Made by a program: the position numbers and the translations under genes
From: Variovorax sp. S12S4
GTDB taxonomy: Bacteria > Pseudomonadota > Gammaproteobacteria > Burkholderiales > Burkholderiaceae_C
DNA: 64,000 nt
Reading direction: 5' to 3'
NCBI RefSeq assembly: GCF_023195515.1
Contig: NZ_JALPKR020000002.1
Coordinates: 4,255,001 to 4,319,000 of the forward strand
Notes under the pieces: generated by a model
Database searches by the model: none
The model's input: only the letters and a program-made list of their open reading frames with translations
What the model was told of the DNA's origin: nothing
Shown: positions 1 to 9,103 of the stretch, in pieces
How positions within the stretch are numbered: the first letter of the stretch is position 1
How the letters are laid out: the number at the start of each line of letters is the position of its first letter

Positions 1-794
1 AGCCCCGGGATGGCGCGGGCCACCTGCATAGCCAGCTCGGCCAGCGGCTGACGGCGCGGGTCGCCCCGGCCCACCGCATCGACGCTCACACCGTCGAACG
101 ACAGGCTTCCCTGCGAGTCGATCGAAATGCACTGGCGGTTGATGCTCAGCATTTCGGCATTCTGCTCCGTGCACAGCAGCGAGAGGCTCAGGGCTTCGCC
201 TTCGATCCATGGCTCCAGCGTCAAGGTGGCGCCGGCCCGCGTGCGCCGGGCGTGGTCTTCGAGTGCGCCTGCGTGGCGCGTGTGCACATGGGTGGCCACG
301 CCGCCGGCGCCGTCGTCGGGCTTGACAACCCAGCGTTCTATCTCGGGCGCATCGGCAAAGGCCAGGGGCGTTGGCACGCCATGGGCCGCCAAGTGCGCGA
401 GCGTGGCCTTCTTGCCCGCCGTCAGCTCGATGGCATCGGCGCTGCAGCCGAGCCAGCGCGCGTTGCCAACCGTGCGTTGGAACCTGGCCAGCAGCCCGTC
501 CGTCTCGGGCGCGACCAGCCACACCACATCGTGCAGCACGCTCTGGCGCGCCACGAAGTCGAAAGCCGATTCGTTGGCAAGCGGCCGCAGCGGCGCCGCT
601 CCGGCGGGCAGGGTGTTCCCCGGTTCGCAGACCGCGGCCGAGACCGAACAATCGGCCACGCGCATCAAGTCGGCCACCATGGCGTCTCGCATCGAGAGGC
701 CCAGCGGCAGCAGCTCATCGGCGGCCGCATCGTCGCCGTAGTCGCTCCAGCCGCCACCGCTGAGATACTCGTAGACAAACACGCGTGTCGTCAT
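1..794 (-). CDS. ATP-grasp protein of the H4MPT/methanofuran gene cluster (3' end outside window)
   Basis: The reading frame opens at an ATG at 794 and runs off the left edge of the window, so the C-terminus is missing. The N-terminus reads MTTRVFVYEYLSGGG, a start typical of the small ATP-grasp proteins found in H4MPT gene clusters of methylotrophs and related to the archaeal tyramine-glutamate ligase MfnD. Further on, a lysine-containing strand (ERWVVKPDDGAGG) and the segment LEPWIEGEALSLSLL fit the ATP-grasp fold. The family role is ligation of an amine or amino acid to a carboxylate during cofactor-side-chain synthesis; the exact substrate in bacteria is inferred. The gene is divergent from the HisA-like gene, with about 41 bases between the two starts, and both are likely to serve cofactor synthesis for the Fhc complex encoded just downstream. 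Confidence 0.8.
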   Translation of the reverse strand, partial: MTTRVFVYEYLSGGGWSDYGDDAAADELLPLGLSMRDAMVADLMRVADCSVSAAVCEPGNTLPAGAAPLRPLANESAFDFVARQSVLHDVVWLVAPETDGLLARFQRTVGNARWLGCSADAIELTAGKKATLAHLAAHGVPTPLAFADAPEIERWVVKPDDGAGGVATHVHTRHAGALEDHARRTRAGATLTLEPWIEGEALSLSLLCTEQNAEMLSINRQCISIDSQGSLSFDGVSVDAVGRGDPRRQPLAELAMQVARAIPG

Positions 795-835
795 TTCATC
801 ATCCACTTTCCGGGTACGTTCCCCATCACTTCCCA

Positions 836-1573
836 ATGACTTCCGAACTGAACCTGATCCCCGTCGTCGACTTGCTGCAGGGCCAGGTGGTGAGGGCAGT
901 GCGCGGCGACCGCAAGTCGTACCGGCCGATCGTTTCGGCGCTGTGCGCCAGCAGCGATCCGGTGACGGTGGCGCGCATCCTGTGCGAGCACTGCGCGGCG
1001 CGGCAGCTGTACGTGGCCGACCTCGATGCGCTGCAAGGCGGCGCGGCGCAGATCGCCGTGCTGACCGATGTGCTCGAGGCATTGCCCCATATCGAACTCT
1101 GGCTCGACGTGGGCCTGGCGGACGCCGCGGCTGGCGAGGCAGTGCGCAAGCAGCTGGCGCCTTTCGCGTCCCGCATCGTGCTCGTCTTCGGCAGCGAATC
1201 GCTGCGCTCGCGCGAAGCCCTTGAGCGCTGTTTCGAAAACGCGAACGGCGAGGCTGAAGCGGGCGTGCCCGGCGCCGCGCTCTCGCTCGACCGCCGCGAC
1301 GGCCGGCGGCTCGACCAGGCCGGCTGCTGGGACGCGGTGGACCTGTGGCCGCGGCGGCTGATCGTGATGACGCTCGAGCGTGTCGGCTCCGGCGCCGGGC
1401 CCGACCTGGAAACCTTGCAAGAGGTGCGGCGGCTGGCGCCGGGGGCCATGGTCATCGGCGCCGGTGGAATCCGCAGCCCCCAGGACCTGGCGCTTGCCAG
1501 TGCCGCCGGTGCCGACGCCTGGCTGGTCGCCAGCGCATTGCACGACCTTCAGTTGCCGCGGGTGCACCGCTGA
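836..1573 (+). CDS. HisA/HisF-like TIM-barrel protein of the H4MPT cluster
   Basis: A 245-residue protein related to phosphoribosylformimino-AICAR isomerase (HisA), starting MTSELNLIPVVDLLQGQVVRA. The N-terminal catalytic-type aspartate strand (IPVVDL) and the C-terminal phosphate-binding strand (VIGAGGIRSPQDL) are visible, which supports a half-barrel-duplicated HisA fold. True HisA normally sits with hisF and hisH; here the neighbours are an ATP-grasp gene and fhcBADC. HisA-like genes of this type recur in methylotroph H4MPT clusters and are presumed to act in methanofuran or dephospho-H4MPT synthesis; that role is inferred from context. I prefer the ATG at 836 over an upstream in-frame GTG at 785, because the latter would overlap the divergent ATP-grasp gene. 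The 254 bases after the stop contain no further gene. Confidence 0.78.
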   Translation: MTSELNLIPVVDLLQGQVVRAVRGDRKSYRPIVSALCASSDPVTVARILCEHCAARQLYVADLDALQGGAAQIAVLTDVLEALPHIELWLDVGLADAAAGEAVRKQLAPFASRIVLVFGSESLRSREALERCFENANGEAEAGVPGAALSLDRRDGRRLDQAGCWDAVDLWPRRLIVMTLERVGSGAGPDLETLQEVRRLAPGAMVIGAGGIRSPQDLALASAAGADAWLVASALHDLQLPRVHR

Positions 1574-1827
1574 TCCGGCGGGTCCGGCGCAACGAGGGTG
1601 GGTGAGGCATGCCATCAACCCGCCGCACACACGAACCGTGCCATCCCAGCGGGGGCTTGCAAGTACTGCCGATGGCCTCTGCCGGCACGCATTGACCGCC
1701 AAAATCGCAACACTGTGTCTCAAACGCGTGTGTCATGAAGGCCTTCCTGTAGCTGTCCGGCCGAGACGCCGCTAGGCAGGCCCCGCCCGGGCGGTGAATG
1801 GCACATGGCTTGCGTGGTCGCCAGCCC

Positions 1828-3071
1828 ATGAGCGAACTCGATCCCGCCGCCGCGCAGCCCGGCCACCTTCCGTGGACCTGCCCGTTCTGCCCCCTGTTGT
1901 GCGATACCTTCGGCGTCGATGTCGGCCCGCCCGGCACGCCGCTGAAGCTTGTCGGCAGCGACTGCCCGCGGGCCAACGCTGCGCTGGCCGAGTTCAACGG
2001 TGCCCCCGTCGCGTCGCAGCCACAGGTTGATGGCAGCGACTGCGACTTCGACACGGCCATTGCTGCCGCTGCCTCCGTGCTCGCAGCCAGCCATCAGCCC
2101 CTGTTCGGCGGCCTTGGGACCGATGTGGCGGGTGCCCGCGCGCTGTACGCGCTGGCCTGCGAAACCGGTGCCATCTGCGACCCCGCGCAAGGCCAGGCCA
2201 TGATGCACGGCCTGCGCGCGCTGCAAGACCGCGGCGGCTTCACCACCACGCTGGCGGAAGCAAGAACGCGCGCCGAGCTGATCGTCTGCATGACAGGCGA
2301 CCCGACGGCGCAATATCCGGAGTTCTTCCGCCGATGCGGTGTAGGCGAGCGGGATGACCTGCAGATCGAAATGCTGCCCATGGCAGGCGACATGTTCGAT
2401 ACCGTGGGCTTGCTCGCGGCTTTGGTGGCGGGCCGCATCTCGCCAGACGACGCGCGCGTGCCGGCCGAGCTGGTTGCCCTGTCTGTGCGGTTGCGGGCGG
2501 CGCGCTACTCGGTGCTGGTGTACGAGCCCGGCCGCCTGCCGGCGCAGGGCGCGTTGATTGTCGAAGCCATCCAGCGCATCGTCGCCACGCTCAACCGCAG
2601 CACGCGCGCGGCGTCGCTCTCGCTGGGCGGCGGTGACGGCGCTGCCACCGTCAACCAGGTGTTCACCTGGCTTTCGGGCCTCCCGCTGCGTTCGCGTGCC
2701 GGGCCGCTGGGCCTGGAGCACGAGCCGCTGTGCTTCGATGCCGGCCGTCTGCTGGCCGACGACGCAGTCGACGCGCTGCTGTGGGTGTCGAGCTACGGCC
2801 CCGAGCCCGCGCCGCCCTTGGCCGATATGCCGCGCATTGTGCTCGGGCATCCGGGCATGCGGCCGCAGGGTGGGGGGCGAGTGCGCGCAAGCAGGTGTTC
2901 ATCCCCGTCTCGACACCCGGCATCGGTTGCAGCGGCCATCTGTTCCGCACCGACGGCTCGGTGCTGTTGCCCCTGCGGCCGTTGTACGAAGACGGACTGC
3001 CCAGCGTCGACGACGTCGTCAGGCGCTTGACGCAAGCCGTGAAAGCGCTGAAGCGGGAGCGTGCGCAATGA
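1828..3071 (+). CDS. fhcB: FhcB, formyltransferase/hydrolase complex subunit B (frameshifted in this sequence)
   Basis: This encodes the FwdB-like subunit of the cytoplasmic formyltransferase/hydrolase (Fhc) complex, which converts formyl-H4MPT to formate. The N-terminus has CPFCPLLC (Cys18, 21, 25) and a fourth cysteine at 46, the spacing of the iron-sulfur site in archaeal FwdB. The reading frame breaks at the run of six G at 2874-2879: before it the frame is good to GHPGMRPQGGG, after it the family sequence (VFIPVSTPGIG...HLFRTDG) continues one frame over to the stop at 3069-3071. One extra G restores a 414-residue protein of normal size. The stop overlaps the fhcA start as ATGA, so the operon is coupled. 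I take this as a one-base consensus error. An alternative in-frame ATG lies at 1798. Confidence 0.82.
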
Positions 3072-4750
3072 CGACGCTGCGCCTGCGCGGTGGCCGCGTC
3101 ATCGACCCCACGAATGGCCGCGACGAGGTGTGCGACCTGTACGTGCGCGATGGCCGCATCGTCGACCTGGCGCCGCACGAGGCCGCCACCGAAGAGATCG
3201 ACATCGGCGGCTGCATCGTCATGGCCGGCGGCATCGACATGCACACCCACATCGGCGGCGGCAAGGTCAACCTTGCGCGCATGCTGCTGCCCGAAGACCA
3301 TCGCGCCAACGCCAACCCCCTGGCGCTGCCGGACAACCTGCTGGAGCTTGCATCGTGCGGCGGCTGCGCGCCCGGCACGCTGGCCACCGGCTACCGCTAT
3401 GTGGAGATGGGCTACACGGCGGCCTTCGAGCCGGCCATGATGGCTTGCAACGCGCGCCACACGCACATGGAAATGGGCGACACGCCCATCCTCGACCATG
3501 GCGCGTACGTGATGCTCGGCAACGACGAGCTCTTCTTGCGCATGCTGGCCGAGGGCTGGGACTTCGAGCGCATTCGCGACTACGCGGGCTGGACCATCAA
3601 CGCCAGCAAGGCGATGGGCGTGAAGGTGGTGAACCCGGGCGGCATCTCGGCCTTCAAGTTCAACCAGCGCAAGCTCGATGTCGACGAGAACCATGTGCAC
3701 TGGCAGGTCACGCCCAGGCAGGTGGTGCACACGCTGGCGCGCGCGCTGCGCGAGCTTGGCGTGCCGCATCCGCTGCACATTCACGGCAGCAACCTGGGGG
3801 TGGCGGGCAACATCCAGTCGACGCTCGACACCATTGCCGCGCTGGACGGCTTGCCCGGGCACCTCACGCACATCCAGTTCCATGCCTACGGCACCGAGGG
3901 GCCGAAGAAATTCTCTTCCGCCGCGCTGCAGCTTTCTGAAGCGGTGAACGCCAACAAGAACGTGAGCATCGACGTCGGCCAGATCATGTTCGGCCAGACC
4001 GTGACGGCCTCGGGCGACACCATGCGCCAGCATGCGCAATCGGGCCTGGCCGATCCGCGCAAATGGATCGGCGCCGATATCGAATGCGAAGCCGGCTGCG
4101 GCGTGGTGCCGTTCCGCTACCGCGAGCAGAGCTATGTGAACGCGCTGCAGTGGGTCATCGGGCTAGAAATTTTCTTGCTCGTCGACGATCCGTGGCGCGT
4201 GGTGCTGACCACCGACCATCCCAACGGCGGGCCGTTTACCAGCTACCCGCATCTGATCCGCCTGCTGATGGACCGCAGCTTTCGCGAGGAACAGCTGGCC
4301 AAGCTGCACCCCGAGGTGGCGGCGCAGGCCGCGCTGCGCTCGATCACGCGCGAGCTTTCGCTCTACGAGATTGCCATCATGACGCGCGCCGGCCCCGCGC
4401 GCCTGCTCGGCCTGCGAGACCGCGGCCACCTGGGCGCGGGCGCCGCGGCCGACATTGCCGTGTACCGCGAGAACGAGAACCGCGAGGCCATGTTCGCCAC
4501 ACCGGAATACGTGTTCAAGGACGGCGTGCTGGTCTCGCGCGCCGGGCGAGTCACGGCGGTGCCCACGGGCGGCACGCACTTTGTGGCGCCTGAGTACGAC
4601 CGCGGCATCGAGCAGCGGCTGCGCCGGCACCTGGCGGCGCACGGCTCGGTCAACTTCGACCACATTGCCATTGGCCACGACGAGCTTTGCCGCTGCTGCA
4701 ACGGCGGGCGCCTGCTGCCGGCCGAGTGCTTCCAGGAGGCGTCGTCATGA
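3068..4750 (+). CDS. fhcA: FhcA, formyltransferase/hydrolase complex subunit A
   Basis: A 560-residue amidohydrolase-superfamily protein (FwdA/FmdA type). It carries the metal-binding HTH in GGIDMHTHIGGGKVN near residue 60, the HIHGSNLG and HAYGTEG segments that supply later metal ligands, and the C-terminal GHLGAGAAADIAVY strand typical of the superfamily. In the Fhc complex this subunit hydrolyses the formyl group carried by methanofuran or its bacterial analogue to formate. The start ATG at 3068 overlaps the corrected fhcB stop. The next gene, fhcD, begins 17 bases after the stop. Order fhcB-A-D-C differs from none of the bacterial operons I know of and supports a single transcript. The frame is intact throughout. 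Confidence 0.93.
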   Translation: MTTLRLRGGRVIDPTNGRDEVCDLYVRDGRIVDLAPHEAATEEIDIGGCIVMAGGIDMHTHIGGGKVNLARMLLPEDHRANANPLALPDNLLELASCGGCAPGTLATGYRYVEMGYTAAFEPAMMACNARHTHMEMGDTPILDHGAYVMLGNDELFLRMLAEGWDFERIRDYAGWTINASKAMGVKVVNPGGISAFKFNQRKLDVDENHVHWQVTPRQVVHTLARALRELGVPHPLHIHGSNLGVAGNIQSTLDTIAALDGLPGHLTHIQFHAYGTEGPKKFSSAALQLSEAVNANKNVSIDVGQIMFGQTVTASGDTMRQHAQSGLADPRKWIGADIECEAGCGVVPFRYREQSYVNALQWVIGLEIFLLVDDPWRVVLTTDHPNGGPFTSYPHLIRLLMDRSFREEQLAKLHPEVAAQAALRSITRELSLYEIAIMTRAGPARLLGLRDRGHLGAGAAADIAVYRENENREAMFATPEYVFKDGVLVSRAGRVTAVPTGGTHFVAPEYDRGIEQRLRRHLAAHGSVNFDHIAIGHDELCRCCNGGRLLPAECFQEASS

Positions 4751-4766
4751 GGAAGGCGTGTGCGGC

Positions 4767-5729
4767 ATGACGGACCTCTCATCCGTTCAGCGCAACGGCG
4801 TCGTCATCGACCAGACCTTCGCCGAGGCCTTTCCGATGAAGGCGACCCGCATCGTCATCACGGCGCACACGCTCGAGTGGGCGCGCCATGCGGCGGTATC
4901 GGCCACGGGCTTTGCAACCTCGGTGATCGCGTGCGGCTGCGAGGCGGGTATCGAGCGCGAGCTGGGCCCGCACGAAACACCCGACGGCCGGCCGGGCGTG
5001 AACGTGCTGATCTTCTCGATGTCGGGCAAGGAGCTGGGCAAGCAGCTGGAGCGCCGTGTCGGCCAGTGCGTGCTGACCTGCCCGACCACGGCGGTGTTTG
5101 CCGGCCTGCCGCGCACGGCCGGCGGCGACGTGGCGGCGCTTGGCAAGAACCTGCGCTTCTTCGGCGACGGGTGGCAGATTTCGAAGGTGATCGACGGTGT
5201 GCGCTACTGGCGCGTGCCGGTGATGGACGGCGAATTCGTGGCGCAGGAAGACACGCCCGTGGTCAAGGCCGTGGGCGGCGGCAACCTGCTGCTGCTTGCA
5301 CTCGACACCGACGGCGCACTGGCCGCCGCCGAGGCCGCCGTGGCCGCGATGAAGCGGCTGCCCAATGTGGTCATGCCGTTTCCGGGTGGCGTGGTGCGGT
5401 CGGGCTCGAAGGTAGGGAGCCGCTACGCAAACCTGAACGCATCGACCAATGATGCGTTCTGCCCGAGCCTCGTCGGGCTGGTGCCTCACAGCGAGCTGGC
5501 AAGCAATGGCGGCACGCACGCAGCGCAGATCGGTTGCGTGATGGAGATCGTGATCGACGGCCTGACCGAAGCCGATGTGGCTGCCGCCATGCGCGTGGGC
5601 ATGGAAGCGGCCATCGGCATTGGCCCGGCCGGTGGCTTGCTGCGCATTTCGGCGGGCAACTACGGCGGCAAGCTGGGCCCGTTTCACTTTCATCTGCACA
5701 AGCTGCTCGGCGCGGGAGATGCGCCATGA
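4767..5729 (+). CDS. fhcD: FhcD, formylmethanofuran--H4MPT formyltransferase
   Basis: A 320-residue homologue of archaeal Ftr (also named ffsA in methylotrophs). It transfers the formyl group from N5-formyl-H4MPT to the methanofuran-like cofactor that FhcA then hydrolyses. Recognisable segments include the N-terminal EAFPMKATRIVITAH, the GCEAGIE loop, VGQCVLTCPTTAVFAG, and the C-terminal GNYGGKLGPFHFHLHKL. Length agrees with the family (about 300). The start at 4767 lies 17 bases after fhcA; the end overlaps the start of fhcC as ATGA (5726-5729), which indicates coupled translation within the Fhc operon. Confidence 0.94.
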   Translation: MTDLSSVQRNGVVIDQTFAEAFPMKATRIVITAHTLEWARHAAVSATGFATSVIACGCEAGIERELGPHETPDGRPGVNVLIFSMSGKELGKQLERRVGQCVLTCPTTAVFAGLPRTAGGDVAALGKNLRFFGDGWQISKVIDGVRYWRVPVMDGEFVAQEDTPVVKAVGGGNLLLLALDTDGALAAAEAAVAAMKRLPNVVMPFPGGVVRSGSKVGSRYANLNASTNDAFCPSLVGLVPHSELASNGGTHAAQIGCVMEIVIDGLTEADVAAAMRVGMEAAIGIGPAGGLLRISAGNYGGKLGPFHFHLHKLLGAGDAP

Positions 5730-6556
5730 GCGGATGGAACCTCAGGCTGCGGCAAGTGCCTGCGTTGCGCGTGGACTTGCGCGGCATCACGCCGTCGGCG
5801 CTGGCGGAGCTCTCGGCTGCGCAAGTCGAACAGCTGCCCGTGGGCCATGGCAACGAGATGCTCCCGCTGGCCGAACTGTTCGCCATTGCGCCAGACAAGG
5901 AAGAGGGCGCGCTTCGCTTCGAAGGCAACCTCGAGCGCTTCGACCGCATCGGCTGGCAGATGGACGCCGGCCGCATCCGCATCGAAGGCCATGCCGGCCA
6001 CTATGCGGGCGGCTGCATGCGCGGCGGCGAGCTGCGCATCGAAGGCCGCGCCGGCCTGTTGGCCGCCTGCGAAATGGCCGGCGGCACCATCGACGTGAAG
6101 GGCGACGTCGGCGACTTTGCCGCCAGCACCTTGCCCGGCAGCATGGATGGCATGCGCGGCGGCATCTTCGTCGTTCATGGCAACGCGGGCGAGCGTTTTG
6201 GCGACCGCATGCGCCGCGGCACCGCGCTGGTCCATGGCGGGGCGGGCGCCTTCCTGGGCTCGCGCATGGTGGCCGGCACGATTGCCGTGGGCGGCAGCGT
6301 CGGCGCGCATGCCGGCTATGGCATGCGCCGCGGCAGCATTGTTTTCGCGGAGGCGCGGGCAGCCTTGCCCGAAGGCACCCGGTCGGCGCCGACCTTCGTG
6401 CCGAACCGCGCCGCGACGCCGGTCTTCTGGTCGCTGCTGGCGCGTGACCTTGCACGCCATGGCGGGCTTTTCAGCGACTTGCCGATGCGCCGCATCGAAC
6501 GCCACCTGGGCGACCTTTCCGCCGACGGCAAGGGCGAACTCATCGTGTGCCTGTGA
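5726..6556 (+). CDS. fhcC: FhcC, formyltransferase/hydrolase complex subunit C
   Basis: A 276-residue protein made mostly of the GXGXG-type repeats of the glutamate synthase alpha C-terminal/FwdC beta-helix: successive units such as GRIRIEGHAGHYAGGCMRGG, GRAGLLAACEMAGG, GDVGDFAASTLPG and GGAGAFLGSRMVAG are visible from about residue 80 to 210. In the complex this subunit packs against FhcA and FhcB and has a structural role. The ATG at 5726 overlaps the fhcD stop. Only 51 bases separate its stop from the fae-like gene and I see no terminator there, so co-transcription is likely. Confidence 0.93.
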   Translation: MSGWNLRLRQVPALRVDLRGITPSALAELSAAQVEQLPVGHGNEMLPLAELFAIAPDKEEGALRFEGNLERFDRIGWQMDAGRIRIEGHAGHYAGGCMRGGELRIEGRAGLLAACEMAGGTIDVKGDVGDFAASTLPGSMDGMRGGIFVVHGNAGERFGDRMRRGTALVHGGAGAFLGSRMVAGTIAVGGSVGAHAGYGMRRGSIVFAEARAALPEGTRSAPTFVPNRAATPVFWSLLARDLARHGGLFSDLPMRRIERHLGDLSADGKGELIVCL

Positions 6557-6607
6557 CCCGCTTCCTCACGTTTCTTCATAAACCCTCCTGCCAAATCTTC
6601 CTTTGAT

Positions 6608-7141
6608 ATGACGCATCCTTATATATTTCACGCCGGCGAAGCCACCGTTCTTGCGAGGGAAGGGCAGTTCACCGACGCCATGCCCGAAATCCTGATCGGC
6701 GCGACCGACGGCCCGGTGGGCCATGCCTTCGCGGGCATGATGGCCCAGAGCAAGGGCCACACCGCCATGTTTGCGATTCGTGCCTGCAACCAGCTCGTGC
6801 GGCCCGCGACCATCATGGTGCCCAAGGTCACGCTGAAAGATTCGGCAAACATCGACCTGTTTGGCGGGGTGGTGCAAAGCGCAACGGCCGACGCGGTGGT
6901 CGACTGCCTGATCGATGGCATCATTCCCAGGAACCTGGCCAACACGCTGTGCATCATCAGCCTGGTGTGGATCGATCCGCGCTGCGCCAAGGACGAGAAT
7001 CTCGACAAGAAAGACATGTACCGCACCAACTACGAAGCCACCAAGCTCGCCATTCGCCGTGCGCTCAGCAACGAGCCCTCGGTGGACGAGTTGATTGCCA
7101 ACCGCCACCGCATCAAACACGACATGGACGACTGGAGCTGA
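6608..7141 (+). CDS. Formaldehyde-activating enzyme (Fae) paralog lacking the catalytic His
   Basis: A 177-residue protein of the Fae family. True Fae condenses formaldehyde with H4MPT to methylene-H4MPT in the cytoplasm. The C-terminal family signature NYEATKLAIRRAL and the GIIP turn are conserved. However, the motif that in the classical enzyme reads A-H-I-D before the conserved IIG is here A-M-P-E (TDAMPEILIG, residues about 22-31), so the proposed acid/base histidine is a methionine. The insertion IDPRCAKDENLDKKDMYR before the signature also differs from classical Fae. It therefore belongs to a divergent subgroup whose activity is not known to me; it may bind H4MPT or another carbonyl compound. 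Being between fhcC and pabBC supports an H4MPT-related role. A canonical fae is probably elsewhere in the genome. Confidence 0.8.
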   Translation: MTHPYIFHAGEATVLAREGQFTDAMPEILIGATDGPVGHAFAGMMAQSKGHTAMFAIRACNQLVRPATIMVPKVTLKDSANIDLFGGVVQSATADAVVDCLIDGIIPRNLANTLCIISLVWIDPRCAKDENLDKKDMYRTNYEATKLAIRRALSNEPSVDELIANRHRIKHDMDDWS

Positions 7142-7143
7142 AT

Positions 7144-9060
7144 TTGTCCGCCTTCGCGCTTCTCGACGACTGCGGCTCCACGGCCGAGCGGCCGACCAGC
7201 CGGCTGCACACCGGGTTCGTCCGCGAACACCGGTGCACAGACGCGGCCCGGCTCGACGAGGTGTGGGCGCAGGTCGATGCCGACTTGCGCCAAGGCCTGC
7301 ACGCAGTACTGCTGGCCGACTACGAATGGGGCGCCAAGCTGCTTCACGCGGGGCAGGCGCGGCTTTCTCCGGACGACGCTTCGGCACTGCGCGTGCTCAT
7401 GTTCCGCGAATGCGCCCGGCTCTCGGCCTGCGAGGCGGGTGCCTGGCTGGCAAAGCTCGAACAGCACGAGGCTGGTGAACCGCATGCAGCTGGCCAGCCG
7501 CAGCCCGCCGGCGTGATGGACCTGCACCCCAGCATCGACGAAGCCGCCTTCACCGAGGCCATCGCTCGCATTCACGAGGCCATTGCCGCGGGCGAGACCT
7601 ACCAGGTCAACTTCACCTACCGGCTGCATGGCCGAAGCTACGGCTCGCCCGTGGCCCTCTACCGGCGGCTGCGCGAGCGGCAGCCCGTGGCCTATGGCGC
7701 GCTGATCGCCTTGCCGGAAAGCACCGGCAAGGCCGGCGAGAGCGATGCGACCCACGTGCTCTCTTGCTCGCCGGAGCTATTTTTGCGCCACGACGCGGGC
7801 GTGCTTACCGCGCGCCCCATGAAAGGCACCGCCGCGCGCGCCGATGCCCCCGAAGGCGACAGCGAAATGGCGCGCCTGCTTTCGGTCGACACCAAGAACC
7901 GCGCCGAGAACGTGATGATCGTCGACCTGCTGCGCAACGACATCGGCCGCGTGGCGGAGGTCGGCTCGGTCAAGGTGCCCACGCTCTTTGCTGTCGAACC
8001 CTACGCCACGGTGTTCCAGATGACTTCGACGGTGCAGGCAAGGCTGCGTGCGAACGTCGGCATGCCCGAGCTGCTGCGCGCGGTGTTTCCCTGCGGCTCC
8101 ATTACCGGCGCGCCCAAGCACCGCACCATGGAATGGATTGCGGAGCTCGAGAGCACGCCGCGCGGCCTTTATTGCGGCGCGATCGGCTGGATCGATGCGC
8201 CGGGCCAGGGCGCATCGATCGGCGACTTCTGCCTCTCGGTGGCCATTCGCACGCTCACGCTCGGCGACGAGGCCGAAGGCCTGCGTCCGCTGCGCCTGGG
8301 TGTCGGTGCGGGCATCGTGCAAGACAGCATCGCGGCCGACGAGTTCGAAGAGTGCTTGCTCAAGGCGCGCTTCCTCACCGCGCTCGACCCCGGCTTCGAG
8401 CTCTTCGAGACCATGCTGGTCACGCCGGGCGAAGGCATCCGCTACCTGGACCGGCACCTGGGGCGGCTGGCGGGCAGTGCGCGCGTGCTCGGCTTCAGGT
8501 TCAATAGCGACGCTGCGATGGAGGCACTGCGAGACGCGTTGCCCACGCTTGCGCCCAGCCAGCCTTCACGCCTGCGCCTGGCGCTCGCGCACGACGGGCG
8601 CATCGGCATCACGCACTCGCCGTTGCCGCCTCTGCCTCCCGGCGCGGTAAAGCTCATCGTGGCCGACCAGCGCCTGCCCAATGCCAGCCCGTTGGGCGCG
8701 TTCAAGACAACCGTGCGCCAGCACTACGACGCCGGCGTGCGCGCCGCCGAACGCGCCGGCGCATTCGACAGCCTGTTCTTCACCGAAGACGGCCGGCTCG
8801 TCGAAGGCGGGCGCAGCACGCTCTTCGCACGCATCGACGGACGCTGGTGGACGCCGCCCGTTTCCGACGGCGCACTGCCCGGGGTAATGCGCGGCGTGCT
8901 CATCGAAGACTCCATCTGGGAGGCCGCCGAACGCAGCCTGTACCTGCAAGACCTGCACGTGGCGCAGAAGCTCGTGGTGTGCAACGCCTTGCGCGGCGTG
9001 CTGCCGGCGCAGCTGGTCATGCAAGCCGAGCGCCAGCCGCACGAGGCTTCGGCCGCCTGA
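7144..9060 (+). CDS. pabB: Aminodeoxychorismate synthase component I / 4-amino-4-deoxychorismate lyase fusion (PabB-PabC)
   Basis: A 638-residue bifunctional protein. Residues about 1-390 are the chorismate-binding PabB domain: YQVNFTYRL, the RPMKGTAAR motif with the PabB-type lysine, KNRAENVMIVDLLRNDIGR, and CGSITGAPKHRTMEWI. The rest is a class IV PLP-fold domain (PabC): FELFETMLVTPGEGIRYLDRHL, the lysine of GAFKTTVRQHYD as Schiff-base candidate, and EGGRSTLFAR. Together they make p-aminobenzoate from chorismate. pABA is needed both for folate and for the aryl moiety of H4MPT, which explains its place next to fhc and fae. No ATG fits; I use a TTG at 7144, two bases after the fae-like stop, giving the expected N-terminus (M)SAFALLDDCGS. 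Confidence 0.9.
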   Translation: MSAFALLDDCGSTAERPTSRLHTGFVREHRCTDAARLDEVWAQVDADLRQGLHAVLLADYEWGAKLLHAGQARLSPDDASALRVLMFRECARLSACEAGAWLAKLEQHEAGEPHAAGQPQPAGVMDLHPSIDEAAFTEAIARIHEAIAAGETYQVNFTYRLHGRSYGSPVALYRRLRERQPVAYGALIALPESTGKAGESDATHVLSCSPELFLRHDAGVLTARPMKGTAARADAPEGDSEMARLLSVDTKNRAENVMIVDLLRNDIGRVAEVGSVKVPTLFAVEPYATVFQMTSTVQARLRANVGMPELLRAVFPCGSITGAPKHRTMEWIAELESTPRGLYCGAIGWIDAPGQGASIGDFCLSVAIRTLTLGDEAEGLRPLRLGVGAGIVQDSIAADEFEECLLKARFLTALDPGFELFETMLVTPGEGIRYLDRHLGRLAGSARVLGFRFNSDAAMEALRDALPTLAPSQPSRLRLALAHDGRIGITHSPLPPLPPGAVKLIVADQRLPNASPLGAFKTTVRQHYDAGVRAAERAGAFDSLFFTEDGRLVEGGRSTLFARIDGRWWTPPVSDGALPGVMRGVLIEDSIWEAAERSLYLQDLHVAQKLVVCNALRGVLPAQLVMQAERQPHEASAA

Positions 9061-9103
9061 CGCACCAGGGTGGCAGGCGGCCCCGCTCGCACGCAGGCAT
9101 GCA

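Noticed and set aside
127..839. Long plus-strand frames opposite the ATP-grasp gene
   Set aside because: Their products are Arg/Ala/Ser-rich with no family features, while the minus strand reads a clear ATP-grasp protein through the same bases.
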